Notes under the pieces: model-generated
What the model saw: the letters and a program-made list of their open reading frames with translations, nothing else
Told to the model about the DNA's origin: nothing
The model's database searches: none
Assembly (NCBI RefSeq): GCF_007679965.1
Contig: NZ_VEHL01000001.1
Location: 434,001-498,000 of the forward strand
From: Bordetella genomosp. 13
Lineage (GTDB): Bacteria; Pseudomonadota; Gammaproteobacteria; Burkholderiales; Burkholderiaceae_B
Reading direction: 5' to 3'
Length of the DNA stretch: 64,000 nucleotides
Position numbers and translations under genes: made by a program
Shown: in pieces, positions 27,557 through 36,300 of the stretch
Numbering within the stretch: position 1 is the first letter of the stretch
Layout: each line of letters begins with the position of its first letter

Positions 27557-28263
27557 TCGACGTCTTCAGCGAGTACTGGCGCCTGTACCTGTACACCGAT
27601 GGTTATCAGTGGACCGGGCTGGTGGTCACGATCTGGCTGTTCCTCTTCTCCATCGTCGTGGGGTCTCTTCTTGCAGTGCCCATGGCGATCGCGCGCAATG
27701 CGCGCAACCGCTTCGTATCCCGCGGCGTCTGGCTCTACACGTACTTCTTTCGCGGCACGCCGCTGTTCGTGCAGCTGCTGCTTTGCTACACGGGCGTCTT
27801 CAGCCTCGAGATCATCCGCAACAACGCGCTGACCAATGCGTTCTTCCGCGACGGCATGCACTGCGCGCTGCTGGTGTTCGCGCTGAACACCTGCGCCTAT
27901 ACCACCGAGATCTTCGCGGGCGCCATCAAGACCACGCCCGCGGGCGAGATCGAGGCGGGACTGGCCGCGGGCATGTCGCGGGTGCAGCTGTACCTGCACA
28001 TCATCCTGCCCTCGGCGCTGCGGCGCTCGCTGCCCAGCTACAGCAACGAGGTGATCCTGGTGTTCCATTCGACCTCGGTCGCCTTCGCGGCCACGGTGCC
28101 CGATCTGTTGAAGGTGGCGCGCGACGTCAACTCGGCCACCTATCAATCGTTCGCCGCCTTCGGCATCGCCTTCCTGATCTACACCGGCATCACCTTCGCG
28201 TTGGTCTGGCTGTTTCGCAAGGCAGAAGACCGTTGGCTCGCTTACCTGAAACCACAGCAATGA
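27553..28263 (+). CDS. Polar amino-acid ABC transporter permease (HisM type)
   Basis: 236 aa with membrane helices and the FFRGTPLFVQLLLCY and EIEAGLAAGMSRVQLYLHII (EAA loop) signatures. It pairs with the upstream permease to form a heterodimeric channel. It overlaps both neighbours by ATGA, a sign of translational coupling. Confidence 0.92.
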   Translation: MIDVFSEYWRLYLYTDGYQWTGLVVTIWLFLFSIVVGSLLAVPMAIARNARNRFVSRGVWLYTYFFRGTPLFVQLLLCYTGVFSLEIIRNNALTNAFFRDGMHCALLVFALNTCAYTTEIFAGAIKTTPAGEIEAGLAAGMSRVQLYLHIILPSALRRSLPSYSNEVILVFHSTSVAFAATVPDLLKVARDVNSATYQSFAAFGIAFLIYTGITFALVWLFRKAEDRWLAYLKPQQ

Positions 28264-29057
28264 TCCACGAACTTCCTACCCGAACGGCCCGTCCCGACGT
28301 GATGATCTCCGTGGACGGCCTGCACAAGCGCTTCGGTCCGCAAGAGGTTTTGAAGGGCGTATCGCTGCGCGCCCATCGCGGCGACGTGATCAGCATCCTG
28401 GGGTCTTCCGGCTCGGGCAAGAGCACCCTGCTGCGCTGCATGAACCTGCTGGAATGTCCCTCCGCCGGCCGCATCACGGTGAACCAGGCGGAGATCCGGA
28501 TGAAGCCGGACAAGTCAGGAACGCTGCGGCCCGTCGACCAGGCCCAGCTGCGGCGCATCCGCGCCAAGCTTGCCATGGTGTTCCAGCACTTCCACCTGTG
28601 GCCCCACATGACGGTGCTGGAGAACGTCAGCCATGCGCCCATCCACGTGCTGGGGCTGGGCCGCAAGGACGCCGAGCAGCGCGCCCGCGCCAATCTCGAC
28701 AAGGTCGGGCTGGGCGCCAGCATCCATGCCCGCTACCCCGCGCACCTGTCTGGCGGGCAGCAGCAGCGCGTTGCCATCGCGCGTGCGCTGACGATGGATC
28801 CCGAAGTGCTGCTGTTCGACGAGCCCACGTCCTCGCTCGATCCCGAGCTGGTCGCCGAAGTGCTGAAGGTCATGCGGGCACTGGCCGCGGAGGGCCGCAC
28901 CATGATCGTCGTGACGCACGAGATGAGCTTTGCCCGCAGCGTATCCAGCGAGGTGGTGTTCCTGCATGAAGGCCGCATCGAGGAACAGGGCAAGCCCGAG
29001 GACATCTTTGCCAATTCCGCCAGCGACAGGCTACGGAAGTTTCTTTCGGCCGCGTAG
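28260..29057 (+). CDS. Polar amino-acid ABC transporter ATP-binding protein (HisP/GlnQ type)
   Basis: 265 aa. Walker A GSSGSGKST, the signature LSGGQQQRVAIARAL, Walker B LLFDEPTSSLD and the switch His in VVTHEM are all intact. The insertion VFQHFHLWPHMTVLENV is typical of polar amino-acid ATPases. Start at ATG 28260, overlapping the permease stop; the longer open frame upstream is another gene's shadow. Confidence 0.95.
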   Translation: MIHELPTRTARPDVMISVDGLHKRFGPQEVLKGVSLRAHRGDVISILGSSGSGKSTLLRCMNLLECPSAGRITVNQAEIRMKPDKSGTLRPVDQAQLRRIRAKLAMVFQHFHLWPHMTVLENVSHAPIHVLGLGRKDAEQRARANLDKVGLGASIHARYPAHLSGGQQQRVAIARALTMDPEVLLFDEPTSSLDPELVAEVLKVMRALAAEGRTMIVVTHEMSFARSVSSEVVFLHEGRIEEQGKPEDIFANSASDRLRKFLSAA

Positions 29058-29119
29058 CGCGCGGCCCCTGACGTACCGCATCGACCCTTCATCGCATCTG
29101 ACCGCCGGAGAGATCCACT

Positions 29120-29890
29120 ATGAAAAGATTCATGTTCGCCCTGATGCTGGGCACGTCGGCCATCGTGTCCGTGCCGGCCCACGCCCAGAACACGTCCGTG
29201 CTGCGCTATGGCGTGGACCCCTCGCATCCGCCGTTCTCGTCGCGCGATGCCAGCGGCAAGCTGGTGGGCTTCGACATCGACCTGGGCACCGAGATCTGCG
29301 CCCGCATCAAATCGAAATGCGAGTGGGTGCAGAACGACTTCGACGGCATGATCCCGGCGCTGCAGGCCAAGAAGTTCGATGCCATCCTGGCGTCCATGTC
29401 GATCACGGAAAAGCGCAAGCAGGTCATCGCGTTCACGTCCCGGCTGTACAAGACGCCGAACAAGCTGATCGTGCGCAAGGAGGCGAACCTCGAGCCCACC
29501 GCCGAGTCGCTCAAGGGCAAGTCGATCGGCGTACAGCAGGGCACCGTGCCCGAGAGCTACGCCAAGGAACACTGGGCGCCGGCTGGCGCGCGCGTGGTCT
29601 CCTATCCCAACTTCGACCAGGTGTTCGCCGACCTGGCGGCGGGTCGCCTGGATGGCTGCTTCACGGACGCGGCGGTCGGCGAGTATGGCTTCCTGCGCAC
29701 GCCGCAAGGGGCGAACTTCAAGTTCACGGGCGGCAACGTCTATGCCAGCAACGGCGCGGGCATCGGCCTGCGCCAGTCAGACGTCGAGCTGAGGGAAAAG
29801 ATCGATCGCGCAATTGCGGATATGCTTGCCGATGGCACGTACAAACGGCTCGCCGGCAAGTACTTCCAGTTCGATCCCTACGGAAGCTGA
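29120..29890 (+). CDS. Periplasmic amino-acid binding protein (SBP family 3)
   Basis: 256 aa with a cleavable signal (about 1-23, VPAHAQ). Family-3 features: LRYGVDPSHPPFSSRDASGK, GFDIDLGTEICARI, the ligand-site segment MSITEKRKQVIAFTSR and VGVQQGT-like IGVQQGTVPESYAKE. The Ser/Thr/Arg binding residues resemble Lys/Arg/ornithine or opine binders, but specificity is not readable. It feeds the transporter encoded upstream. Confidence 0.92.
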   Translation: MKRFMFALMLGTSAIVSVPAHAQNTSVLRYGVDPSHPPFSSRDASGKLVGFDIDLGTEICARIKSKCEWVQNDFDGMIPALQAKKFDAILASMSITEKRKQVIAFTSRLYKTPNKLIVRKEANLEPTAESLKGKSIGVQQGTVPESYAKEHWAPAGARVVSYPNFDQVFADLAAGRLDGCFTDAAVGEYGFLRTPQGANFKFTGGNVYASNGAGIGLRQSDVELREKIDRAIADMLADGTYKRLAGKYFQFDPYGS

Positions 29891-29938
29891 GGGCGCTCTC
29901 GTGGCCTGGGCCACCACGAACCACTGAATCGGAATGCA

Positions 29939-30631
29939 ATGAAGACCATCGGAATCCTGGGCGGCATGTCCGCGGCCTCGACGCAGACCTACTACCGGAC
30001 GATGTGCGACATCACTCGCCGGCGGCTGGGTGGTCTGCATTCCCCGGAGCTGTTGATCCGCTCGCTGGATTTCGCGGGCATCGAAGCCTTGCAGGCCAGC
30101 GGCCAATGGGACGAAGCGGGCCGCATCCTGAACGTCGAGGCCCGCGCGCTGGCGCGCGGCGGGGCCGACGTCATCGTGCTGGCCACCAACACCATGCACA
30201 AGCTGGCCGAGCAGATGATGGACGACGTCGGCATCCCGCTGCTGCACATCGCGGACGCGACGGCGCAGCGGATCACCGCGGCGGGCCTGAAGACGCCCGG
30301 CCTGATGGCCACCGCATTCACCATGGAGCAGGCCTTCTACGTCGACCGCCTGAAGGCCGCGGGGCTGCGGCCCATCATCCCCGGCCAGGCGGATCGGGCC
30401 GAGGTGCATCGCATCATCTACGACGAACTGTGCAAGGACATCGTGTCCGAGGACAGCCGTGCGGTGTATGAAGCCATCGCCGGCCGGCTGGTCGGGCAGG
30501 GCGCGGACAGCGTGATCCTCGGCTGCACCGAAGTGGGCATGCTGCTCGATACGGGCAACGTGCAGGTCCCCGTCTTCGATACCACCCTGATCCATTGCGA
30601 GGCCGCCATCGACTGGGCGTTGGATCGGTAG
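29939..30631 (+). CDS. Aspartate/glutamate racemase family protein with Thr/Cys active site
   Basis: 230 aa. Starts KTIGILGGMSAASTQTYYR. The second catalytic Cys is present in ILGCTEVGML. The usual first Cys is replaced by Thr in LATNTMHKLAEQM. This Thr/Cys pair resembles E. coli YgeA, described as an atypical acidic amino-acid racemase. Last gene of the ABC operon, so it probably interconverts D- and L-forms of the imported compound. Convergent with the LysR gene. Confidence 0.88.
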   Translation: MKTIGILGGMSAASTQTYYRTMCDITRRRLGGLHSPELLIRSLDFAGIEALQASGQWDEAGRILNVEARALARGGADVIVLATNTMHKLAEQMMDDVGIPLLHIADATAQRITAAGLKTPGLMATAFTMEQAFYVDRLKAAGLRPIIPGQADRAEVHRIIYDELCKDIVSEDSRAVYEAIAGRLVGQGADSVILGCTEVGMLLDTGNVQVPVFDTTLIHCEAAIDWALDR

Positions 30632-30634
30632 GCG

Positions 30635-31495
30635 TCAGGACTGCATGTTGTCGAAGTGCTGGATCACCAGGTCGATGAAGGCCCGCAGCCGCTGAAGACG
30701 CCGCATGTCGCGGTGATAGCCCATCCAGATGTCGCGCGTGGGCGGCTGCGCGGGCAGGTTCAGCCGGCGCAGGGCCGGCAGTTGGTCGCCCACCACGCGC
30801 GGCAGCACGGCAATGCCGATGCCCATGCCGCACATGCGTCCCTGCACGTTGCGGTTGTTCGACTGCATCACGGTCCGCGCGTTCGGGAACTTCTCCTTCA
30901 GCCAATCGATGTCGGGGAACTTGCCCGTCGAGGTGTCGTGCGTGATGAGCCGAAAGCCCGCGCCATCGCCGTAGGTGGGCTCGGGCGATCCCGCCGCCAC
31001 GTAGACGCCATACGGCAGTTTGATCAGACGCCGCTGCACCACGTCGGGCGTGTCGAACGGCACGATCCGGAAGGCGATGTCGGCCTCGCGCTGGGCCAGG
31101 CTGAACAGGCGCGTGCCTGTCAGGACCTCGACGTCCACGTGGGGATAGGCCCGGGTGTAGTCCGCGAGGATGGGCGGCAGCGCATAGGCGCCGAACCAGT
31201 CGGCCGACGAGATGCGCAGGCTGCCTTGCAGCCGCTGCTCCTGCCCCGCCAGACGCCGCTCCAGGGCCAGCGCGCCTTCTTCCATCTGCTCGGCCAGCGC
31301 GACGATGGCCGCGCCTTCCTCGGTCGGCACGAACCCGTCGGCGGTGCGCTGGAACAGCGTGTGGCCCGTGGCCAGTTCCAGCGCCCGCAGTCGGCGGCCG
31401 ATGGTCGGATGGCTGAGATGCAAGGCGCGCGCGGCGCCGCCCAGGCTGCCCGCCCGGGCAATGGCCAGGAAAATCCTGACGTCGCTCCACTCCAT
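30635..31495 (-). CDS. LysR-family transcriptional regulator
   Basis: 286 aa. N-terminal helix-turn-helix (VRIFLAIARAGSLGGAARAL, SHPTIGRRLRALE), then the two-lobed effector domain. Divergent from the SDR-EthD-dehydrogenase-MFS operon, which it probably regulates. Its stop lies three bases from the racemase stop. Confidence 0.92.
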   Translation of the reverse strand: MEWSDVRIFLAIARAGSLGGAARALHLSHPTIGRRLRALELATGHTLFQRTADGFVPTEEGAAIVALAEQMEEGALALERRLAGQEQRLQGSLRISSADWFGAYALPPILADYTRAYPHVDVEVLTGTRLFSLAQREADIAFRIVPFDTPDVVQRRLIKLPYGVYVAAGSPEPTYGDGAGFRLITHDTSTGKFPDIDWLKEKFPNARTVMQSNNRNVQGRMCGMGIGIAVLPRVVGDQLPALRRLNLPAQPPTRDIWMGYHRDMRRLQRLRAFIDLVIQHFDNMQS

Positions 31496-31507
31496 TTTCG
31501 TACCCCT

Positions 31508-31549
31508 ACAGAACTGAACGGCAGGAATGCAATTCTGTCAGTTTTAGAA
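31508..31549. promoter_or_regulatory. Candidate LysR operator in the divergent control region
   Basis: ACAGAA (31508-31513) pairs with TTCTGT (31533-31538), and TTCT (31533) pairs with AGAA (31546-31549) around a T-rich centre. Such interrupted dyads are common LysR sites. It lies between the LysR start and the SDR operon; no closer match was possible by eye. Confidence 0.35.
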
Positions 31550-31660
31550 CAAATCTTGTAGTCCTAGACTTTGCTCCATGCCGCTCGCGATCGCGAGCCC
31601 ATTCGAGCCTGGCGTGTACTGGATCGCGCCCCGCTCGTCCCACGCATGGAGAGATACAGC

Positions 31661-32485
31661 ATGAAAACCTGGCTGATCACAGGATGTTCCACGGGCCTGG
31701 GCAAGGTCCTGGCCGAAGCGGTCGCGGCCCGTGGCGACCGCCTCGTCGCCACCGCGCGTTCCGCCGATAGCCTGCGGGACCTGGAGGCTCGTTATCCCGA
31801 CACGGTGCGGTGCGTGGCGCTGGACGTCACGCGGCCCGGCGATGCGGCGCGCGCCGTCGCTTTGGCTGAGAGCGCGTTTGGCGGACTCGACGTCCTGGTC
31901 AACAACGCCGGCTTCGGCTTCATCGGCGCGATCGAGGAAGCCGAGCCTGACGAGTACCGGCCCGTGTTCGAGGCCAACGTATTCGGCCTGATCGAGACGA
32001 CCCGGGCCGCGCTGCCGGCGCTGCGCAAGCGTCCGGGCGCCCGCATCGTCAACCTGTCGTCCGGCGCCGGCATCGCCGGGTCGGCCGGCTCGGGCTACTA
32101 CAACGCCACCAAGTTCGCGGTGGAAGGGGTGTCCGAGGCGCTGGCGCAGGAGCTGCGCCCGCTCGGGCTGAACGTGATCATCGTCGAGCCCGGCCCCTTC
32201 CGCACCGAATTCCTCGGCCGCTCGATGGCCACCGCCGCGCGCCGGATCGACGCCTATGCCGACACCGCGAAGGCCCGGCGGCACTACCGCGAAACCAATG
32301 ACGGCAAGCAGGCGGGCGACCCGGCCAAGGCCATCGCCGTGATGCTGCTGGCCATCGACGCGGAGAATCCGCCGCTGCACCTGCCCCTGGGGCCGGTCGC
32401 GCACCGGATCGCGGAGAACAAGCTGAAGTCCTTCCGTGCCGACATCGATGCCTGGCGCGACGTCTCCATCGCCACCGATTTCTGA
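31661..32485 (+). CDS. Short-chain dehydrogenase/reductase (SDR)
   Basis: 274 aa. TGCSTGLGKVLAEA cofactor loop, NNAGFGFIGAIEE, VNLSSGAG, and the active site YYNATKFAVEG. The Arg in ATARS suggests NADP(H). ATG 31661 was chosen for the GGAGAG seven bases upstream; an ATG at 31646 adds five residues. First gene of an operon with EthD, a beta-hydroxyacid dehydrogenase and an MFS exporter. Confidence 0.9.
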   Translation: MKTWLITGCSTGLGKVLAEAVAARGDRLVATARSADSLRDLEARYPDTVRCVALDVTRPGDAARAVALAESAFGGLDVLVNNAGFGFIGAIEEAEPDEYRPVFEANVFGLIETTRAALPALRKRPGARIVNLSSGAGIAGSAGSGYYNATKFAVEGVSEALAQELRPLGLNVIIVEPGPFRTEFLGRSMATAARRIDAYADTAKARRHYRETNDGKQAGDPAKAIAVMLLAIDAENPPLHLPLGPVAHRIAENKLKSFRADIDAWRDVSIATDF

Positions 32486-32493
32486 GGGCTGCG

Positions 32494-32793
32494 ATGACCA
32501 CGATGTACGTGACCTACACCGGCAACGCCGATACGCCCTTCGACCGCAAGCACTGGATCGACGTGCATTTCCCGCTGGTGCGCGAATGCTGGGGCCCGTA
32601 TGGGCTGGAACGCGCCCACGGCTTCTTCCCGCCGGACGACGGCGGCGGCCTGCTCGCCATCGGCGTCTGCGTGTTCCGCGACGAGGCCGCCATGCACGCG
32701 GCCCTGGCTTCGCCCGAGACCGCGCGCGTGATGGCCGACGTCGATCTCGTCACCGCCCTCAAGCCGCAGCGCAGCCTGGCGGTGCCGCTTTGA
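32494..32793 (+). CDS. EthD-family protein
   Basis: 99 aa, a ferredoxin-like dimeric fold: HWIDVHFPLVRECWGPYGLE with the conserved His, and a central GVCVFRDEAAMHAALASPE. EthD proteins accompany oxidative breakdown pathways; the biochemical role is usually unknown. Eight bases separate it from the SDR stop. Confidence 0.82.
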   Translation: MTTMYVTYTGNADTPFDRKHWIDVHFPLVRECWGPYGLERAHGFFPPDDGGGLLAIGVCVFRDEAAMHAALASPETARVMADVDLVTALKPQRSLAVPL

Positions 32794-32843
32794 GCGGCGG
32801 CTTCTTGCCAATCAATTCTTTTCATTCGAAGGAGGCCAACATC

Positions 32844-33701
32844 ATGGATATCGGCTTCATCGGGCTGGGCGCCATGGGCTCGGCCATCGCAAGAAACCTC
32901 GCGGCCACGGGCCATTGCGTGCGGGCCTGGAACCGCTCGGGCGGTTCCGTGGAGGGCGTCACCATGCTGGATGCCGCGTCCCACGCCTTCGACGCCGAGG
33001 TCGTGATCACGATGCTTTCCGACGACGCAGCCATACGCAGCGTCATCCTCGACGCGGGCCTGCTGGGCGCCGCGCGTCCGGGGCTCGTGCACGTCGTGTC
33101 GTCGACGATCTCGGTGGCGTTCGCGCACGAGCTCGTCGCGGCGCACGAAGCTGCGGGAGTCGGCATCGTGTCGGCCCCGGTGCTGGGCCGGCCCGACGTA
33201 GCCGCCCAGGGCAAGCTCAACGTGCTGGTGGGCGGCGCGGCATCGGCCATCGAGCGCGTGCGGCCCCTGCTCGAGGTGATCAGTTCCCGCGTCTGGCCCA
33301 TGGGCGATTCGGCGCCCGCGGCCTACGCCGCCAAGATCGCCTGCAACATGATGATCGCCATGGCCATCGAGTCCATGGCCGAGGCCGTCGTGCTGACCGA
33401 AGCCAACGGCGTGCCGCGCGAGCGCTTCTTCGAACTGATCCTGGGCACGCTGTTCGGCAGCCGGCCCTACCAAAGCTATTCCGCCAACATGGCCACGGAA
33501 ACGTACGAGCCCGGCTTCAAGGCCCGCCTGGGCCTGAAGGACCTGCGCCTGGCGCGCGAAGCGGCCGGCGCGGCGCAACGCGTGCTGCCCATGCTCGATG
33601 CCGTCCATGCCCGCATGGGCGACGCGGTGGACGCGGGCTGGGGCGACCTGGACTGGTCCGCGATCGCCAAGTTCACCATCGAGCAGGGAGGCCGGCCATG
33701 A
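32844..33701 (+). CDS. Beta-hydroxyacid dehydrogenase family (3-hydroxyisobutyrate dehydrogenase type)
   Basis: 285 aa. N-terminal Rossmann loop DIGFIGLGAMGSAIARNL, a WNRSG segment suggesting NADP(H), and the catalytic Lys in AAKIACNMMIAM. The substrate motif is APVLGRPDVAAQGKL. AAGGAGG precedes ATG 32844. It overlaps the MFS gene by ATGA. Substrate not inferable. Confidence 0.88.
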   Translation: MDIGFIGLGAMGSAIARNLAATGHCVRAWNRSGGSVEGVTMLDAASHAFDAEVVITMLSDDAAIRSVILDAGLLGAARPGLVHVVSSTISVAFAHELVAAHEAAGVGIVSAPVLGRPDVAAQGKLNVLVGGAASAIERVRPLLEVISSRVWPMGDSAPAAYAAKIACNMMIAMAIESMAEAVVLTEANGVPRERFFELILGTLFGSRPYQSYSANMATETYEPGFKARLGLKDLRLAREAAGAAQRVLPMLDAVHARMGDAVDAGWGDLDWSAIAKFTIEQGGRP

Positions 33702-35170
33702 GCACGACTACCTCTTCCGCGGCGGCCCTGCCGGCCGCTGCGCTTCGCAACGAGGGCTCCGCGCCCGAGCCGCGCCGCTGGGCGATGTTCGTCGTCCTGC
33801 TGGTCGGCGCGTTCCTGCCGCCGCTCGACTTCTTCATCGTCAACGTCGCGCTGCCGTCCATCCAGGGCGACCTGGGCGCGTCATCCTCGGCCGAGCAGCT
33901 CGTCATCTCTTCGTACGCGGCGCTGTATGCCGTGACGCTGACCACCGGCGGCCGGCTGGGCGACCTGTACGGGCGCGGCCGCATGTTCTTCCTCGGTTTG
34001 ATCGGCTTCGCCATCGCGTCGACGCTGTGCGGCTTCGCCACTTCGCCCTGGATGCTCGTGGCGGGTCGCGCCCTGCAGGGCGTGACGGCGGCCGTGATGG
34101 CGCCGCAGGCGCTGGCCTCGGTGCAGGCGATCTTTCCGGAGTCGGAGAAGCCTCTTGCGCTCAGCATCTACGGGGCGGTGTTTGGATTGGCGTCGGTCAT
34201 CGGACAGGCGATGGGCGGCATCCTCATCTCGCTGGATCTGTTCGGTTTGGGATGGCGCGCGATCTTCCTGCTCAACCTGCCGGTGGCGATCCTGGTGGTG
34301 CTGTTCGGCATCCCCCTGCTGAAGGAGACCCGCGCGGCCGACGCGCGCAAGCCCGACCTGGGCGGCATGGTGCTGTCGGTGGTGACCCTGGCCGCGCTGA
34401 TCGTGCCGCTGATCGAGGGACGCGAGGCGGGCTGGCCGTGGTGGTCGTGGGTCTCGCTGGCCGCGGTGCCGGTGCTGGCGCGGGTGTTCTGGGGGTATGA
34501 AACCCGGCTGTCCCGCGCGGGCGGGGCGCCGTTGCTCGATCCGGTTGCGTTGCGGGCGCCTGGCCTGGGCCGCGCGCTGCTGATCGCACTGCTGTTCTAC
34601 ACCACGGGCTCGTTCTTCCTGCTGTTGTCGGTGTATCTGCAGGGGGCATTGCACGCTTCGGCGTTGAGCGCGGGGCTGGTGTTCCTGCCGTTCGGGCTGG
34701 GATATCTGGTGGGGCCGCTGACAGCGCCGTTTTTCCGGCGGATAGTCGGGGAGTATGTGAATCCGGTTGGATTGGGGCTGGAGGCGGTGGGGATGGTGCT
34801 GCTGGTCTGGCTCGTCCTGGCGACGCCGGCTGATACGGCTCCCGCGGCTGCGCCGCTTGCGGTGATCCTGTTCGTCGCCGGTTTCGGGCAAGGGTTGGGA
34901 ATGCCGAGCTTGATGCGGATGGTGACGGGAAGGGTGGCACCGGCTTATTCGGGAATGATTGCCGGAATTGTGACTTCGACTTTGCAGATCGGGGTGGCAC
35001 TCAGCGTGGCCGTGATCGGGGGGATTTTCTATAACTTGATGGACGGAAGGCCGGAGCCGGAGGTGATTACCCGGGCGTTTGTGGTGGCTGTGCTTTGTAT
35101 TGCCGGGTGTTTGGTGGCGGGGGCGGGGTTGGGGGTGACGTTGGGGCGGAGGGGAGCATCTTCCAGGTAG
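33698..35170 (+). CDS. MFS drug-efflux transporter, DHA2 (14-helix, EmrB/QacA) family
   Basis: 490-aa membrane protein with about fourteen helices. LDFFIVNVALPSIQGDLGAS matches motif D1, GRLGDLYGRGRMFFLGLIGF motif A, and GRALQGVTAAVMAPQALA motif B. Likely exports a toxic compound or pathway intermediate. Last gene of the LysR-linked operon, just before the accessory region. Confidence 0.92.
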   Translation: MSTTTSSAAALPAAALRNEGSAPEPRRWAMFVVLLVGAFLPPLDFFIVNVALPSIQGDLGASSSAEQLVISSYAALYAVTLTTGGRLGDLYGRGRMFFLGLIGFAIASTLCGFATSPWMLVAGRALQGVTAAVMAPQALASVQAIFPESEKPLALSIYGAVFGLASVIGQAMGGILISLDLFGLGWRAIFLLNLPVAILVVLFGIPLLKETRAADARKPDLGGMVLSVVTLAALIVPLIEGREAGWPWWSWVSLAAVPVLARVFWGYETRLSRAGGAPLLDPVALRAPGLGRALLIALLFYTTGSFFLLLSVYLQGALHASALSAGLVFLPFGLGYLVGPLTAPFFRRIVGEYVNPVGLGLEAVGMVLLVWLVLATPADTAPAAAPLAVILFVAGFGQGLGMPSLMRMVTGRVAPAYSGMIAGIVTSTLQIGVALSVAVIGGIFYNLMDGRPEPEVITRAFVVAVLCIAGCLVAGAGLGVTLGRRGASSR

Positions 35171-35281
35171 AGGCTTTAGATATCGAACCCATCGCTATCG
35201 ATGAGCCAATGGCATTGTGCTGCAACGCTTTGAGAGCCGCTAAAATAATTCAAATATTAATAACGTCTTATCGGAAGGGCC

Positions 35282-35845
35282 ATGCCATCGCCATCCAGCA
35301 GAGCGCTGCACATTGAACGAATTCTTTTCGTTGTCGGCACCCAGAATGCCGGAAAGAGTACAGCGTTGAGGAGCATGTTTATCGATCCTCGGTTCGGGAC
35401 AAGAGGCCTAATTCCGGCACAGTCGCGCATTAAATTGGTTGCCTTGTCTCGCGAACGTTGTTTGTTTGTTCGGTTGACGTCGCCGCATGAGCGAAATGAA
35501 AGTGTCGATGAGTTTTTCAGGACGATCGTAAGCGCAGAAGAGCGCGCTGCCCGGCTAGGCTTCCGCCGTCTCAATCTCGCATGTGCCATGCAGCCCTTTG
35601 CCGCAAACCGGATGCCCGATCTAACCGCTGTATGTACTAAGACACGAAACAAGTTTTCGCCGGAGCGCATGCGAATTGCGATCGTTGATCCCCGGCAAGA
35701 CGGGAATCCAGGACCAAAGTTCGGTCGTTCGGAAATTCAATCTCTGCGCAAAGACAACGTAGAGTTGATAGGAATAGATGGCGAGCATTCGCTACAGCAG
35801 TCGCCGAACGGCATGATTTTAGCGGACTATTTCGACTTTACCTGA
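35282..35845 (+). CDS. Small P-loop protein of unknown function
   Basis: 187 aa. The Walker A motif VVGTQNAGKST is near residue 17, followed by RSMFIDPRFGTRG. No clear Walker B or further NTPase motif is seen; the later half includes MRIAIVDPRQDGNPGPKFGR. I recognise no family. Base composition is lower in GC than the MFS gene beside it, and it lies about 140 bases outside the tRNA-Leu repeat, so it may be accessory. GGAAGG sits close before the ATG. Confidence 0.65.
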   Translation: MPSPSSRALHIERILFVVGTQNAGKSTALRSMFIDPRFGTRGLIPAQSRIKLVALSRERCLFVRLTSPHERNESVDEFFRTIVSAEERAARLGFRRLNLACAMQPFAANRMPDLTAVCTKTRNKFSPERMRIAIVDPRQDGNPGPKFGRSEIQSLRKDNVELIGIDGEHSLQQSPNGMILADYFDFT

Positions 35846-35983
35846 TGGAGTTCGCCGGGCAGCCGCGGCATCATGACAAGCTAAAGCGTGCTGGCTGTGG
35901 CTGGATTATTCCGCGCTGTCCAAAGAACCCACGGGCATGGAGGAGTTTGAAAAACTTGCGCAGCGTTGAAGCTGGAATTGTGG

Positions 35984-36040
35984 ATGGTGCCCCGGGGCCG
36001 GAATCAAACCGGCACGCCTTGCGGCGGGGGATTTAGAGTC
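35984..36040 (-). repeat. Left attachment-like repeat: 3' half of a tRNA-Leu
   Basis: 57 bases matching 42191-42246 of the tRNA-Leu(CAA) gene with three substitutions and one extra base, including a 28-base identical block. It ends in the anticodon loop, where tyrosine-recombinase attachment sites typically lie. It has no partner 5' half, so it is not a functional tRNA. The acceptor end reads CCCCGGGGCACCA rather than GCCTCGGGCACCA, suggesting it came from a slightly different tRNA-Leu. Confidence 0.8.
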
Positions 36041-36161
36041 GGTGATTTACAGTGTTTCTACAGGGAAATGGGGCGAATTCTAGCGTAGGTTGAAATAGGT
36101 AAAACCAGTTTCAAATCAGTAGGTTAGCGTATTTTACCTGAATTGGTGAAAACTGGTCACT

Positions 36162-36201
36162 GTACCTGTACTGTACCGAAAATTCGGTACAGTACAGGTA
36201 C
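36162..36201. repeat. Perfect 19-bp inverted repeat of GTAC units
   Basis: Left arm GTACCTGTACTGTACCGAA (36162-36180), AA centre, right arm the exact reverse complement (36183-36201). Each arm contains three GTAC units. Outside the arms, CTGGT and CCAG extend the symmetry after a four-base insertion. It lies between the left att repeat and the 3' end of hamB. Function unknown: operator, recombinase or replication site, or a strong RNA hairpin. Confidence 0.75.
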
Positions 36202-36300
36202 CAGTCCGATAGGACTCTTCTATCTTGAAAAAGCAATGCCGCCTATCTTCTCGCTTTTCCCTCAAGCACCACAATTCGGAAGGATAAAACGAGAATTAAT

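Larger units (their letters stand above)
35846..36300. other. 455-base stretch with left att repeat and GTAC palindrome
   Basis: No credible protein. It holds the tRNA-Leu 3' repeat (35984-36040), an ACCAGTTT/AAACTGGT dyad (about 36103-36156) and the perfect inverted repeat at 36162-36201. The far right is the downstream flank of hamB. Confidence 0.6.

Noticed and set aside
35845..36036. 63-aa frame after the P-loop gene
   Set aside because: It reads through the tRNA-Leu repeat (GAPGPESNRHALRRG), a known artefact of tRNA 3' ends.
36162..36201. Palindrome as a protelomerase (hairpin telomere) site
   Set aside because: The symmetry is suggestive, but the region is in the middle of a chromosome and no protelomerase gene is present.
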